NCBI GenBank assembly: GCA_009760855.2
Contig: WPIO01000018.1
Coordinates: 6,617,501 to 6,681,500 of the forward strand
Length of the DNA: 64,000 nucleotides
Source: Cristatella mucedo
Lineage: Eukaryota; Bryozoa; Phylactolaemata; Cristatellidae
Reading direction: 5' to 3'
The notes below the pieces were generated by a model. It was not told where the DNA came from, did not search any database, and saw only the letters and a program-made list of their open reading frames with translations. Below, piece by piece: positions 22,121 to 33,689 of this stretch (positions are counted from its first letter, which is position 1; each line of letters begins with the position of its first letter). Position numbers and translations under genes: made by a program.

Positions 22121-22260
22121 GCCCGGGTTTGGTCCAGTGGCTAAGGTGCTCGCCCAGCCAAGGTCAGACAGAGGTCGTGGGCTCGAGCCCGGAGACACAT
22201 GTGAAGCGCCTGAGGGGTGCTACAGAAATGAGTTATATACTTTTTTGTGGCTCTGACGAA
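22121..22260 (+). mobile_element. tRNA-like SINE, family 2
   Basis: Has an A-box-like TGGTCCAGTGGCTAAGG, spacing for a tRNA, and a B-box-like GGGCTCGAGCCC. It sits next to the endonuclease-type LINE remnant. Related sequence occurs at 12970 and 41740 in reverse. Confidence 0.5.
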
Positions 22261-22974
22261 TAGGCGGTCAATTTAATGCTCCTTTTCAAGTTCCGCTGAA
22301 ATTATTCGATCGGGTTATCACTTGAAATGGAAGACGGCTGGCTCACTGACGAGTGTGCGAGCGACGCGTCGAGACAGACGGTCCGACAGAGCTCGCCAGA
22401 GAGAATACATTCCGAGACCGACCCGTGGTCTGAAAGAGGCTGTGGGTCGCAAACCTGTCCTAAGGCAGGCAACGGCTAACCCTGCCCTGAGCTGGCAAGG
22501 CAGCCCAAGCCCGGCCTTCAGCCAACCTGGCGAACTGGATTATTTTTGAAATAGCAATTTTCGGCGCTAATGTGTGTTCCATTTCATCAGGGTCAGCTGA
22601 GACCACCAGGACGTCCAAGCCTATATACAGAGTGTACATAATATATAGATGGACAGATTGAGGGTTTGACTTCACGATGTCTATGTTGCCGCTATGACCA
22701 CTTCGAAGAGGAGAAACTTAGCTCTATGAGAGGAACCAATTCGTACGCCAATAGTAGCGATACTATTGAGGCTACTACGGCAATCTCTTAAAACAGGTAA
22801 CCTAATTCAGTCTTTCTCTGCCCCGATTGCATATCTTCATTTTTGTTTTATCCAAGTGTCAAGCCAATAAAGTTCTGATTGCCTGAACGTTAGTGAAGCC
22901 TCTGATCCAGCTAATGTATTGCAGTTTACCACGACATTAAGGTGATCGTTAGTACGAACAATTAAGAAAAAGCT
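22261..22974. other. Unassigned sequence
   Basis: A GC-rich plus-strand frame (22322-22549) has no recognisable domain. The rest shows nothing I can support. Confidence 0.3.
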
Positions 22975-23703
22975 CCCTTGCTGCACGTATTGATGACATC
23001 CGCATATAATAGGCAGCACATTTTCTTAAATTAAATGATGATACAACTAAATTACTAGTTATGGGCAAACCAAGTGTGGTTCAGAATTTGTAAAGGCTAA
23101 CGCTAAAAATCGGCTCTGCCAGCATATCTCCTGTTGAATCTGTACGAAATCGAAGTATCATATTCCAAAGTGATCGCTCGCTAGAATACCATGTCAGCTC
23201 TAAAATCACGTCCGCTGCTTTTAGCTACATAACATTGCTAAAATTCTAGCTTCTTTAGATAAAGGTACCACATCTATGTTGGTCCATACATTTGTGACAT
23301 CTCGTTTAGACTTCTGTAACTCACTGCTTGCTTGCCTACAGGCATTTGCAATCAGGTCCTTACAGCTGGGGCAAAGGTCTGCAGCTAGGCTTGTCTCTCG
23401 CGAGCGTCGCGGTTGCCACACCACACCACTTCTCACCGACCTGCACTGGCTACCAGTCAAGCAAGGGATTTACTTCAAGGTATTGTCGCTCAATTTTAGG
23501 TCACTTCATTCCGTGGCTCCAAGCTAAATGTAAGATCTACTCCCCCTAACACGCTAAGCATCGTACCACCGTCTTTTCGGAAACTAACTGTTTACCTACA
23601 CCTCGTACAAACTTCTAATCCATTGGTGATCGTGCATTTAGGTCGTACGCTTCTAAAGCCTTATGCGCACTCCAGACTTATCAAGTGTATTATTATTATT
23701 AAT
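22975..23703 (+). mobile_element. LINE-A copy with internal 3' deletion
   Basis: RT-region sequence (a TTGATGACATCCGCATA phrase, then the ORF2 C-terminus with SRLDFCNSLLACL), ending abruptly in ACTTATCAAGTGTATTATT. Most of the 3' UTR and the hairpin are deleted. Confidence 0.6.
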
Positions 23704-24087
23704 TGCTCCTTGTGATAGCTGCTAGGGTTTCCGCGTTTACAGGCTTACCCGAATTTGTTTTAGCACTGCAGAAATATAGCAAATTGCCACAAATGACGTT
23801 CTATAAATAACCAAATTAGCTCGTAGGTAATTTCTGTCTACTATAAGCTTCATATAATAAAAAAACTTGGGATTTTTCAAATGAGAAGAGTAGAGAAACC
23901 TCAGTACGTTTTCAATTTAAATTAGTACCTATTTACGTGTCTACCCGCACGTTCAAGTTGACTTTTACTATAGCTGCAACATTCTGCAGCTAAATTCATT
24001 TATTTTAAATAATAATTAGGCTATTGGCCACCAACCTGCATTCGGCAACCTGAAGTAGCTCTTTAAATCGCGAACTTTTGTTTTGCT
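23704..24087. other. Unassigned AT-rich sequence
   Basis: No exon or element seen. Confidence 0.3.
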
Positions 24088-24358
24088 ATTTAGGACAGCA
24101 TTTAGTGAGTCCATGTGATTCGTCCTTCATGTGCTTATGCGTGCTGACACTGTGCATGCTGCCAATAACCACATTTGCGTGCTGACCCTGTGCATGTCAC
24201 CCCTAACCATGTTATTCGTGTTGTTTGTTTTATCAAGCATGATATTACTCTCCATTCAATTGCATTTCCCTTTGCAGCAAATGTAAAGCGCCTAGAAAGA
24301 GATTGAGTTCGCTGAGGGCGCTTTATCAAGTGCATTATTATTATTGTTATTATTATTG
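24088..24358 (+). mobile_element. LINE-A 3' end
   Basis: Starts at TTTAGGACAGCATTTAGTG, runs through the 3' UTR and terminal hairpin and ends in an ATT tail. Confidence 0.75.
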
Positions 24359-24884
24359 CTTGAAGTCACAGAATTGTATCTCACTTTAAACCTACTTGTT
24401 TCACGTACTTATCTGAAGCACTTTCTTCTTAGGTTTTACATACATTTTCATGCTTGTACGCATACATTGTTTGCATTTTTACAGAATTCCATTCCTTTCG
24501 AAGCTTTCAATTAGTAAATCTTTAAGGCCTAGAAATATTTCCGGGTGATGCTAAGGCATTTCTTGTTTTGAAAAACATTTGAAAGCAAATTGCAGCCTTC
24601 CCGTTTCATGAAGCATTTTTCAGTGCAAACTTTCCTATTACATGCAGGCGTGCTGAAGCTTGGCATTTTAAATTTAATTGATTTGGGTGCTTCCTTTTGC
24701 AATTACATTTTAGGGACTGAAAAGATGCAGTGTGATTAGTGTGCAAGATAGGTTTTAGTTATTCGTGTTATCTTAACGAATCATTTTAGAATCATTTAAA
24801 AAACTAGCAATACCAACTGGCCTTTGTCAAAATGGTTGCAATGCAGCGACCGACGGCATGATCACTAAGAAATGACTCACAAAA
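24359..24884. other. Unassigned AT-rich sequence
   Basis: No exon or element seen between two LINE-A ends. Confidence 0.3.
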
Positions 24885-25195
24885 TCCTCTGACTTTACCA
24901 CCTTTAAAAATAACTTAAAAAAATAACACCTATTTAGGACAGTATTTAGTGGGTTAATGCGATTCGTCCTTCATGTGCTTACGAGTTCTGACACTGTTCA
25001 TGCTGCCACAAACCAAACTTGCATGCTGACCCCGTGCATGTCACCCCAAAACATGTCATTCATGTTTTTTTTATCAAGCATGATATTACTCACGATTCAA
25101 TCGCGTGTCCCTTAGCAGCAAATGTAAAGCGTCTAGAAAGAGATTAAGTTCTCTGAGGGCGCTTTATAAGTGCATTAATATTATTATTTTTATAA
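24885..25195 (+). mobile_element. LINE-A 3' end
   Basis: Last ORF2 codons (CCTCTGACTTTACCACC), 3' UTR, hairpin and a short ATT tail. Confidence 0.7.
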
Positions 25196-25640
25196 GCTCG
25201 TGTCACTCACTTTTAAGCTCCCTGTTCCACTTCACCAGGTTATGCATCAGAAGGTATATCGTCTACCGTCGCTACCTCAACTATCAAACTTGACAAAAGT
25301 TGCGTATTGCTCATGTGATCACGTAGAAAATTATGTGAACTATAACACGTCTCACAGTATGGAACTAATAATAGGACAATCTTTGAGTAGAAAAACTAGT
25401 GTAACTATTATAATGTGAGCAGTTTTGTTTTACAGCACCCGCGTTTTTTTTGGGATTACGTGATGTATTGCAAGTCAGCCGAGTGTTTTGAGCAAAAGGC
25501 AAAGCTTACTAACTTCCTCATAATGGGCATTATGAGCTAATCAGTAATGAAAAAGGTTTTGAATTAGAAGGGATCTGGTTGAAAAGTATTTCACGAGAAA
25601 TCGTGAGACCAAGTGAAGACAAAGATGGATAAGCAAGACT
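25196..25640. other. Unassigned sequence
   Basis: Short open frames only; nothing recognised. Confidence 0.3.
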
Positions 25641-25819
25641 CGCATCAAAGCGTGAGAGAGAGAGAGAGTAAATATGAAATGTTTACATGAGAAGCACTCG
25701 CATTAGACTGTGGAAAAAGCTTGAGGTTAAAGAGAAAAAGGAGACCGAGGATAGATACAAAGTGAAAGGGGAGAGTGGGGAGCAAGGGAGCGAGGGAGAC
25801 AGCGAGAAACAGTAGTGAA

Positions 25820-25880
<61 letters not shown>

Positions 25881-25979
25881 TGAGAGCGTGAGAGAGAAAG
25901 AGAGAGCGTGAGAGGGAGAGAGCGTGAGAGGGAGAGAGCGTGAGAGGGAGAGAGCGAGAGAGAGAGAGTGAGAGAGTGA

Positions 25980-26044
<65 letters not shown>

Positions 26045-26115
26045 CGTGAGATAGACAGGGTGAGAGTGTGAGACAGTGTGAGAGAGAGAGCCTGAGAGAG
26101 ATAGATTAAGGGCGA
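25641..26115. repeat. GA-rich microsatellite region
   Basis: Pure GA runs at about 25825-25878 and 25988-26036, with GAGCGTGAGAG variants between. The long minus frame over it (26227-25727, Leu-Ser repeats) is a consequence of the repeat. Confidence 0.9.
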
Positions 26116-26570
26116 TAGATAGATACAGAACTATATGGCGAGAGAACAATAACGAAAGAGAGTGATATAAGTGATTGACATAAAAGAAAGGAACAAAAAA
26201 AGAGCGGAAAAATTTAATGACAGCCAATCCGGACGAGAGATGAATAGCAAAACGCTTAAAAGAAACTTTAACTAATCAAGCTGGGTATATCTTCAAAGTT
26301 TTTACTGCAATTCGTTGATTCGTTTTGCTTAGCATAGAGGAGAGAATGCCCATGCTTGGTTACTTTTCTCTCAGTCAAAGGTTTGGCGCCATGCATGATG
26401 CAATAATTTTTTTAATTTAGAGAAGTTAGGGACTGCTTTATTGTAATATTGATGCTGAAAATCAATGCTGTAAAGAAGGAGGTACTTCAAACCCATAAAA
26501 CTGGCCTACTGAATCTGTCCGAGTGGCTCTAGCACGTGGTAGCTTCAGCTAGGTGATTCAGGGGGTGCTG

Positions 26571-26583
26571 CTGCTCTATATAA
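26571..26583 (+). promoter_or_regulatory. Possible TATA box without an assigned gene
   Basis: CTATATAAAGGCC in plus orientation, close to a canonical metazoan TATA box. No convincing first exon follows within a few hundred bases. Confidence 0.25.
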
Positions 26584-26889
26584 AGGCCAGTGTTTCAACG
26601 TGAGAGACCACCGCTTAGTTAGAAAAATTCTGGCGGCTAATATGCATTAAGTTATGCAGAGACAATCAAACTAAACGCACAGGAACTTGGTGTCAACACT
26701 TTAATTGGGCAACGAGGAATACTATGTGAACGGATAGTTTTCTCTACTAACACTTAACACGTTCGTCACTTGTATGATTGTAGATTTGCGTTCGAGTTCC
26801 TAGCTTTAGCTAAAACGAGCTACAGACTGCAGGAAAAAGGTTTTAGTTAGAGGAATGATATTCAAAATAAGTAGACGCTCAGTAAGATG

Positions 26890-27190
26890 CCAACCGTTTC
26901 GGTTAGCTGCCCTTTAAGTCGCCCACTTTGGAAAAAAGGCGCCCATGCTATACATAATATACTAGCTGATTTAACAGCCTCTTTTGTATAGCAACAGAAG
27001 AGCCTTGATGGCTATCACCATCGCTTGCAGTGGCAATAAAAAATTGCCCACCACAGGGTTCGAACCCACGACCTTGGGACCGAGGTCATAAAAAGCAATC
27101 GCTTTACCTAGTGCGTGCCATTACGGCCCACTAAAGGCTTAAAAAAACGAAAGGCATGGAGACGTAAGTAAGGCAAGTTAGAGATGCTAA
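26890..27190. repeat. Local duplicate carrying a SINE, copy 1
   Basis: Matches 28330-28640 through both flanks (CCTTTAAGTCGCC on the left, AGTTAGAGATGCTAAA on the right) and the enclosed SINE. Confidence 0.65.
26961..27130 (-). mobile_element. tRNA-derived SINE family 1
   Basis: The best-preserved copy. In reverse it reads GCCGTAATGGCACGCACTAG, AAGCGATTGC, the B box GGTTCGAACCC, and a tail ending near GGCTGTTAAATCAGCTAG. Confidence 0.65.
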
Positions 27191-27700
27191 AATGTTCAAT
27201 GATCTTCTGGTATGTAGAAGCTCATTAGCTAGCACGTGACGAAAGCACTTGACTGAAACGAAATGCCTGTCAGATAGGTCAGACTGGTGCACGCGAGCGA
27301 AATGACCTTATAAGGCCGACTGGGGATCTTGGATCGGATTATACTCTGTAGTGGGAACCAGTGAAGCTCAAGCGTATGTGGTGTGCTAGGCTAGAGATAC
27401 CGTTCATGCAATATCATGCAATATCATATAATATCATATAATGTTCATGCAATATCAGACGAGTGACAGGTAGAGCTTTTCACCACCAGCATATATTTTA
27501 AGGTGCCGGCCGCAGGACAGCATAGAGGAAAGTTACAGTAATGTAGATGCAATTTCGGAAGTTTTCCAAGTACTTTGGCTGCTCTACACTTACCCGAGTA
27601 AATTCTTAGATGAATACCAGAAGGAGGTACCAATACTTGGATGGGGGTAGCAGCATTAGTCTTAGATAACGATTGAACCTGATAGCTAGCTGTGGAAGCT
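27191..27700. other. Unassigned sequence with a short tandem repeat
   Basis: 27405-27455 repeats a CATGCAATATCAT / AATATCATAT motif several times. Nothing else recognised. Confidence 0.35.
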
Positions 27701-27830
27701 GTGGGTTCCTAGTTGGTCGGTACATCATGACCCTAGTTGATCATGCTCTTGTTACAGCCAATGTAAAGTGAAAAGCAAGAAATTAAGTTCGGCGAAGGTT
27801 TTCAACTAATCTATTAGTACTAATACTACA
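27700..27830 (+). mobile_element. Degraded LINE-A 3' end
   Basis: Weak match to the terminal LINE-A segment (CAATGTAAAGTG, AAGAAATTAAGTTC), ending in a TACTAC-like tail. Confidence 0.4.
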
Positions 27831-27865
27831 ACAAAAACAACAAAAACAGCAACTCCTACTACTAC

Positions 27866-28225
27866 TCTCAATAAACAACAGGAATACAATGGTGAGGGTG
27901 ACAAGCAAAGGGTCAGCATGCTAGTTTGGTTAATGACAGCGTGCACATTATCAGCGAGCATTAGCACGTACAGGAGAACCTTAGGCGTCCACTAAATGCT
28001 GTCAAACTGTATGCATTTTTAGTTTCTCTTTAAATGTGGACAAGTCTGTGGATGTCGCGACCCAAGATAGAAGTGAGTTCCAGGCTTTGGGAGCATATGA
28101 ACTAAAGGCACGGTCTCCAAAGGGCTTAAGGTTGTATGGCTAAACAGTCAGTTTCTGAAAAAAGTGGTTGGAGCGACGGTTAGCCAGGTAGGGAAGAAGA
28201 TCAAATAGATAAGCTGCCACTTTGG
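27866..28225 (-). mobile_element. LINE-A 3' fragment
   Basis: 3' UTR and the C-terminal ORF2 segment in reverse (AGTTCCAGGCTTTGGGAGC, CACGGTCTCCAAAGG). Confidence 0.65.
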
Positions 28226-28329
28226 AGCCTGTGTTCTGTTGAAACTTGTTTTCAGACTGCAACTGTGCAAACTCTTGAATTCTGTGCTCATGCATTGAGG
28301 CACCGAGGAAGCTGCTTACATCCATGGGA

Positions 28330-28640
28330 GACCCATGGAATATCAACCGTATCGAATAGCTACCCTTTAAGTCGCCCCACTTTGGAATCAAGGCGCCCAT
28401 GCTATACATAAAATACTAGCTGATTTAAACAGCCTCTTTTGTGTAGTGACAGAAGAGCCTTGACGGCCATCACCATTGCTTGCAGTGTCAATAAAGGATC
28501 GCCCACCGCCGGGTTTGAACCCATGACCTTGGAACTGAGGTCTTAAAAACCAACCACCTTACCTAGTGCATGCCATTATGGCCCACCAAATGTTTGAAAC
28601 CTGAAAGGCATAGTGACGTATGTAAGACAAGTTAGAGATG
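28330..28640. repeat. Local duplicate carrying a SINE, copy 2
   Basis: Partner of 26890-27190, with the same SINE and flanks in the same orientation. Confidence 0.65.
28415..28587 (-). mobile_element. tRNA-derived SINE family 1
   Basis: Same body as the copy at 26961, with a B box GGTTTGAACCC in reverse. Confidence 0.6.
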
Positions 28641-29281
28641 CTAAAGTTTAATAATTAGAAGAAAATTAAGACATAAGGAAAATAAACTAAATTATTATAT
28701 TTCCGATTTAATATTTACCCGGGAGATGTCACATCAGTATTCATTTTAGAGCTAAAATAAAAATATGGTACATACAGGCGAGAGTAGAGTGTCTGGGTGG
28801 TCTAAGGATGGATCTAAAGGCTCAGTTGCATCTATTACATAGACAATTGGTTAGACAAATCATTATTTTGAAAACGTTGATGAATTTAGATGGTTGCTGC
28901 TTTTAATATAGCAGACAATTTCTTTTGGTATTATTCACTCCTGTCTGCATCGAAGTAAAAGTTTTAGATGTATGAGAAGTTGAGTACAACACTCATTTAT
29001 GATGTCGGGGCAGCCTACAAGCAAGAGAACGTTAGTCAAGCATCTGTCGGAGATTCGTTGTGCAGCATCTACCTCACAGCTTGGGGTAGGAAGCAGTAGC
29101 AAAAATTATTGCTCATTTAAGTTTACATCGGATCAGACCTATAGCATTCTAGTAAATGCTTTTGGGCCCCGTAATATTTGCATTGGCCTCAAAGGATTCC
29201 GTCTTGAAATCTCTTTAATCACACTAGATAAATCAGGAAATCACTGTGCTGTGAATGGGATCAAGTGATAGATGGGCCTAG

Positions 29282-29405
29282 TGGACCACCAGCCATTCGA
29301 TCGTGCTTTCTTTGCAGCAAGTGCAAAGTGCCTGGAAAGAGATTGAGTTTTCTGAAGGTTTTATATCAAATGCTTATTATCATTATTATTATCATTATCA
29401 TTATT
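29282..29405 (+). mobile_element. Short LINE-A 3' end in flank A
   Basis: About 124 bp: AGCCATTCGATCGTGC, terminal hairpin region and an ATT/ATC tail. Flank C near 59540 continues without it. Confidence 0.6.
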
Positions 29406-30989
29406 AGCTAGACGGTTTAGTTGACGAAACGGCGATGCCAGCTAAACCAGATGGATTATGGTGGATGAGTAACATTTCTGATCGTGCTATCATGCGTTTA
29501 TTGTTGAAGCAGTATACAAGAAATAAAAAGGCACCTTCAGATAAGTTAGCAGTTTGGATTCAGGATTCTCCATCGGCACTAGGTCTGATTTAACCTATAG
29601 GCCGGAAAGCCGTCGGTGTAGGTCATGGCCACTGTTGAAAGCCTGTAACTGTCCACTGCTGTCAAATAGAATTGTCTAAATGATGGATACGGACTTGATA
29701 TGTTAAGGTATGATCGCTATTAGTCACTGCTGAGCTCCTTCTGCTTCTGCTTCTGGTGTACCGCTGCACTTAAGTGCAGTACCTACAAGTAACTAGCCGT
29801 ACTTCAAGGTTCAGACTTCACCTGTATTCGATGAGCGTCGGCTTAACCTAGCACCGTCACGAGGGCTCTGTTTGTGGCTTAGTTCTGAATGGATCTGGAG
29901 GCCGCAAGCAAAACGTTCGTAACTTCGTCCGAGTTGTAGCTAGGTTAAATAGGGTGTTGGTGTTTGGTAAATGCAGGGCTCTAGACGCTGCCAGTCGCAA
30001 TACATAACGTCTCGTGTAAACCATTAAATTTCGCTAGCTATTAAAAATTACCCGTCTTAGAAATTTCGGCTGCTCAATGAATGCCGATTAAGTACTGAGC
30101 ATGAAAATCTCGGCTAAAGACTTATAGATTCAACAGGTATGAAAATACTACCGGAACTTTGCAAAATTGAAGAAGTTAGATTTTATAAGGTCAACGTCAA
30201 TTCAGATGACCTTGACCAGTCTATTCAACAGCAACGAATTGGATTACAATATTACGGAATCAGCCATTGCAAACAGAATTTCTCGAAACGTGCCCACGGC
30301 ACCACTTTCACGGTTACCCAAGCAATGTCTCGATCGTAACTCTCATATAGCCGAACTGAACGCCAATTCGATGGCTTGGGCTGTGATATCGCCCAGCCGT
30401 ACAGCCACGTATTCTGCTCCCAGCAGGTAGAATCTACAACATAACTGGTTCCTAGTCTTAATCACATGGGAACCCTCGACAATATTTCTGCAGTAATGAT
30501 CTATCATGCAACCGTTAAGTTCAAGGTTAAGAGGGTGCAGGTTGATCTAAGTAAGACATCGAAGCCACGACTAAGCTTATGTTTGTAAAACTACTCACAC
30601 AGTTGATGATTATGGCTAGTGAAAGGAACGAAATCTAAATCCCTGCCTTGGGATCCTCTATCCTTTAAGGCAGAGGTCGGCCAAGTCCGGACTGAAGGCT
30701 AGATCCGACCTAGCTAGTGCTCCACTCCGACCTAGCGGCCTCCATGTTTTTTACTAAGGGATCCGGCCTATTTGAGTTTTAGCGGTTTTCTACCCCTTCA
30801 CTACAGAGGTACTTTGACTAACGAGTATCCAAACGGACGAATTTTCGAGGCACGAGCCGCCATCTCAGTCTCTCAGTCTCTCATCTCTCAGGCTTTTTAC
30901 TTTGAGTTGAGAGCTACTTGTTATCGTGCTTGATTTTGCTTCGCACGTTTCACAGTATGATTTTAGAACTGCGACTTTGTTTTGAGCAC

Positions 30990-31136
30990 TGTTAGCGGCG
31001 ACAGCCCTTAGTGGCAACAAAGCTCTTTGTTTAGAGTGCAATGACACCAACGGCACTTTCAAGCGGTCAAATCTCAAGGGGCATTTTGATGCCAAGAACG
31101 CGACACTTTGTTATTCCTGGCCTAGTGTACCTACTT
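30990..31136 (+). pseudogene. BED-type zinc-finger-like remnant, possibly of a hAT transposase
   Basis: The plus strand reads ALCLECNDTNGTFKRSNL then KGHFDAKNA, resembling the Cys-x2-Cys...NLxxHF..KH finger of BED domains found in hAT transposases and domesticated relatives. The last His is Asn here, a stop lies about 15 codons upstream and another soon after, so it is a fragment. Confidence 0.4.
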
Positions 31137-31369
31137 AAACTCTTGAAATGGCATAATAGTCCAAAACGTTTACCAACCTCAGCTTCCTAATAAAAGGTGC
31201 GTATAATTAGCCACGAATCGTTCATGCGTGAGCATAGCAGAAGCTACTTTTCACAGAGCTGGAGCCCTCTCGGAAAATCTGATAGGCCCGCCTCCAGCAG
31301 CACTGACGCCCAATCGCTAGATAGCGCCTCCAAGTTCCGAGACCTTTTTCGGAAACCTTTTGCGCCAAC

Positions 31370-32030
31370 CAGCGCTAAATGTGTCTCCGGATGTCGACAG
31401 CGAGGACGTCGGTGACCAGCGCCACACTTCGAAGCACAAAACCTCATTTCCCTGTAATTCCAAAATCACGTTATTCGCCTGCAAAGGCTCACCGACTGGC
31501 TGCTCCGCGGCGGACGCCTCGAGCGTCTGCGTCTCCCAGGTGACTGACGCTTTGAGCATTAGAACGTCTACGCGGCGAGCGACGCGAGCGCCTGATTTCG
31601 CGGCGGACGAATTCAGCGCCTTCGCACGCGCTTCCGCCGTCGCCAGCAGCTAGCTTGCTTCCGCCGCTGCAAGCATTTTTATCGTTTCCGCCGCCGCCAG
31701 CGTTTTGATTGTTTCCGCCGCTGCCAGCATTTTGATTGCTTCCGCTGCGGTCGGCAGCTCGCTTGCTATCGCTGCCGCCGGCACCTTACGTATTTCTTCC
31801 CTCCAGCTAGTTACTGCTGGAACCTCACCGCGTCCTCTTGCCGCTGCTACAATGGCGCCATTTCTCCCGGCTTCTCCGAGAGCCGTTTGCTGGCACTCAC
31901 AGAGTCTGAACGCCGAGACCGCAAATCTTCTGCCGGGCTTGTGGACGTCGTCACTAGCACAGCACGCAGCTGAGCAAAATCTTCATGTATATCCTCAGGA
32001 AGACTCCCGGCGAACGTGAAGGCACTGATA
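31370..32030. other. GC-rich block with uncertain coding potential
   Basis: Much richer in CpG than its surroundings, with open frames on both strands. Minus-strand frames at 31559-31317 and 32074-31847 flank a 27-bp tandem repeat. A SAAEQPVGEPL stretch resembles SAAENALGEPV on the minus strand near 57070. No known domain was recognised. It could be an exon of an unknown gene or part of an unknown repeat. Confidence 0.3.
31617..31800. repeat. 27-bp GC-rich tandem repeat
   Basis: Five to six copies of a 27-bp unit such as TTCCGCCGCTGCCAGCATTT plus TGATTGC. On the minus strand three units encode AAAETIK-M/T-L nonapeptides, but a stop interrupts the series. Confidence 0.75.
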
Positions 32031-32039
32031 TACAGAAAT

Positions 32040-33344
32040 AGAGGGTAGATCGTCTTTTTAGGTAGCCTGGTCAAAGTGCTTTTTTACTGCCTTTCGCAGT
32101 TCAGCAGCGATCCGACGAAATGTCGAACCCATTGAAATCCCCGCAAAGCCTGTGAACTGACAAACTAGCTCAAATTTCCAAATAAATAGCAACCAATACT
32201 TCGTAAACAACAATAGTACTAGTGAATCGTAATGCGCCAAAGAGGCGGAGGCCTGTCGGCGAAGTGGACAAGCCCGCGTCCGGTGGCACTATCCCGCCTC
32301 CACTAGAGAGTGCTTCACAGCTCCTAGAGCTCTTTACGGAACCCGTAGTCAGTTCTGATTAGCGTTGCAAATCTGTTAGAAATTGCAGACAGGCCAACTC
32401 TGTCCATCGTATTTGACATTCACTCTTAACCAGAAGCAGAGAGGTTGAGTTGAATTGAAAAGCTCTAAATTCCAATCGGAGCGATTTCCAATGAATGGAT
32501 AAAAGATTTTGCTACTTGTCCACCAGTCCTTCAGACGTCTTGAGCTAGAAAGACTGGAATGGGTGAGACGAATTTTACCTAAAAGCTCATTTTCCAGAGC
32601 TGGCTACCGAATAAATGGCCTCACAATCGATGTAAGGTCCATATAAGACGAACAGGTGCTTCATCACGAACCATTGAAAAACTGAGTCTTTAATGAGTGC
32701 AGGAGGTCTCTAAACACTGGTAAAATTAACTGGTCAGGCACGGTCCAAGAGACATGCGCTCATTTCAGCCTTGAAAAAGCTGGGAAACGAGAAAAGTAAA
32801 AACTGCGACAAAGATGGTGAGAGAAGAATGGAAGGGCGATGACGTGTCACTCCCTTCCGGGAAGGAAAAGCAGGGAGAAGGAGTTCCGAGTCGTGAGATC
32901 AAGTGCTATCTACTTAACGAAGAGTTTGTCTCCAAGCTTTGTGATTCCATTGGTTACGCAAATTATGAAAGTGATCCTTTTTCCCACAGAGGACTATGTT
33001 GGCACACGTTCAGCGATACGTACAATTATCCAGACATGCTGTCTGCGGATTAGACACTAGAAATAGCACGAGCCCCTAGTCGAGGCACATCATAGGCTAG
33101 ATAAGACTATTTCACTATTTCATGAGTTTCTCAATGGATTGCCGCCTTGTTTGTATTTGTTTTATAATAAGTAATGAATAATAAGCCTTCTACAAAGAGA
33201 GCTTGACGAATGCCAGAAATATAGGTGGTATTCGGTTCTTGTCGAAGTATTTGCTGTATTTTAGTTATATGCCGAATATGAACTGAAATTAAGTATTTTT
33301 AACTTGTACACTGGTACTCCCATGTCTATAAGTGCGTTCAATAG
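32040..33344. other. Unassigned sequence with one open frame
   Basis: 32220-32360 resembles the GGCGGAGCCCTC-containing stretch at 31250 and 39950. A plus frame at 32814-33053 encodes 79 residues without a known domain; nothing shows that it is expressed. Confidence 0.3.
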
Positions 33345-33680
33345 ATGCGTCCAGTTGCTGCAAAAATTTGCTGGTCTGCTTGTACGTGCTAGCCGCAGCA
33401 GTTGCAGCATCACGTAACTTCATACCAACCTACGTTGGCTTCCGATCACGAAGCGTAATCACCTCCACGTATTGGCTAATAGTTTAAAAGCCATACAAAT
33501 TTCTCGTCCTGGCTTACCTTACTTTTGAACCAATCTCCATTTAGGCTCGCCATCATTGCAAAAACTCTTCAGAATTAGGTTTTCACGTCTAGATGTGAAT
33601 ATCTTAGCAACTGTCAACCTCTGTAAGAGAGTAATTCCACTCTTCGTTGTCCCAAAAGCTTCGGACTCAGTATATACTGA
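33345..33680 (+). mobile_element. Ancient LINE-A-like fragment
   Basis: Plus-strand codons recall the ORF2 C-terminus (LQLLQKFAGLLV, then NLRWLPI) at low similarity. Confidence 0.35.
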
Positions 33681-33689
33681 AGTCGCGAC

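Larger units (their letters stand above)
28880..31400. repeat. Segmental duplicate flank A
   Basis: Aligns with 58985-60600 plus 62280-62460, and from about 29800 with 39090-40060. A shared landmark is the phrase around CATAACTGGTTC at 30440, 39660 and 60560. No pacifastin-like exon follows it within the next 8 kb, so if this was once a gene unit it has lost its gene. Confidence 0.6.

Noticed and set aside
25727-26227. 166-codon minus frame rich in Leu and Ser
   Set aside because: It is a read-through of GA/CT microsatellite sequence.
32814-33053. 79-codon plus frame as a gene
   Set aside because: No domain, no paralogue in the other units and no splice or promoter support.
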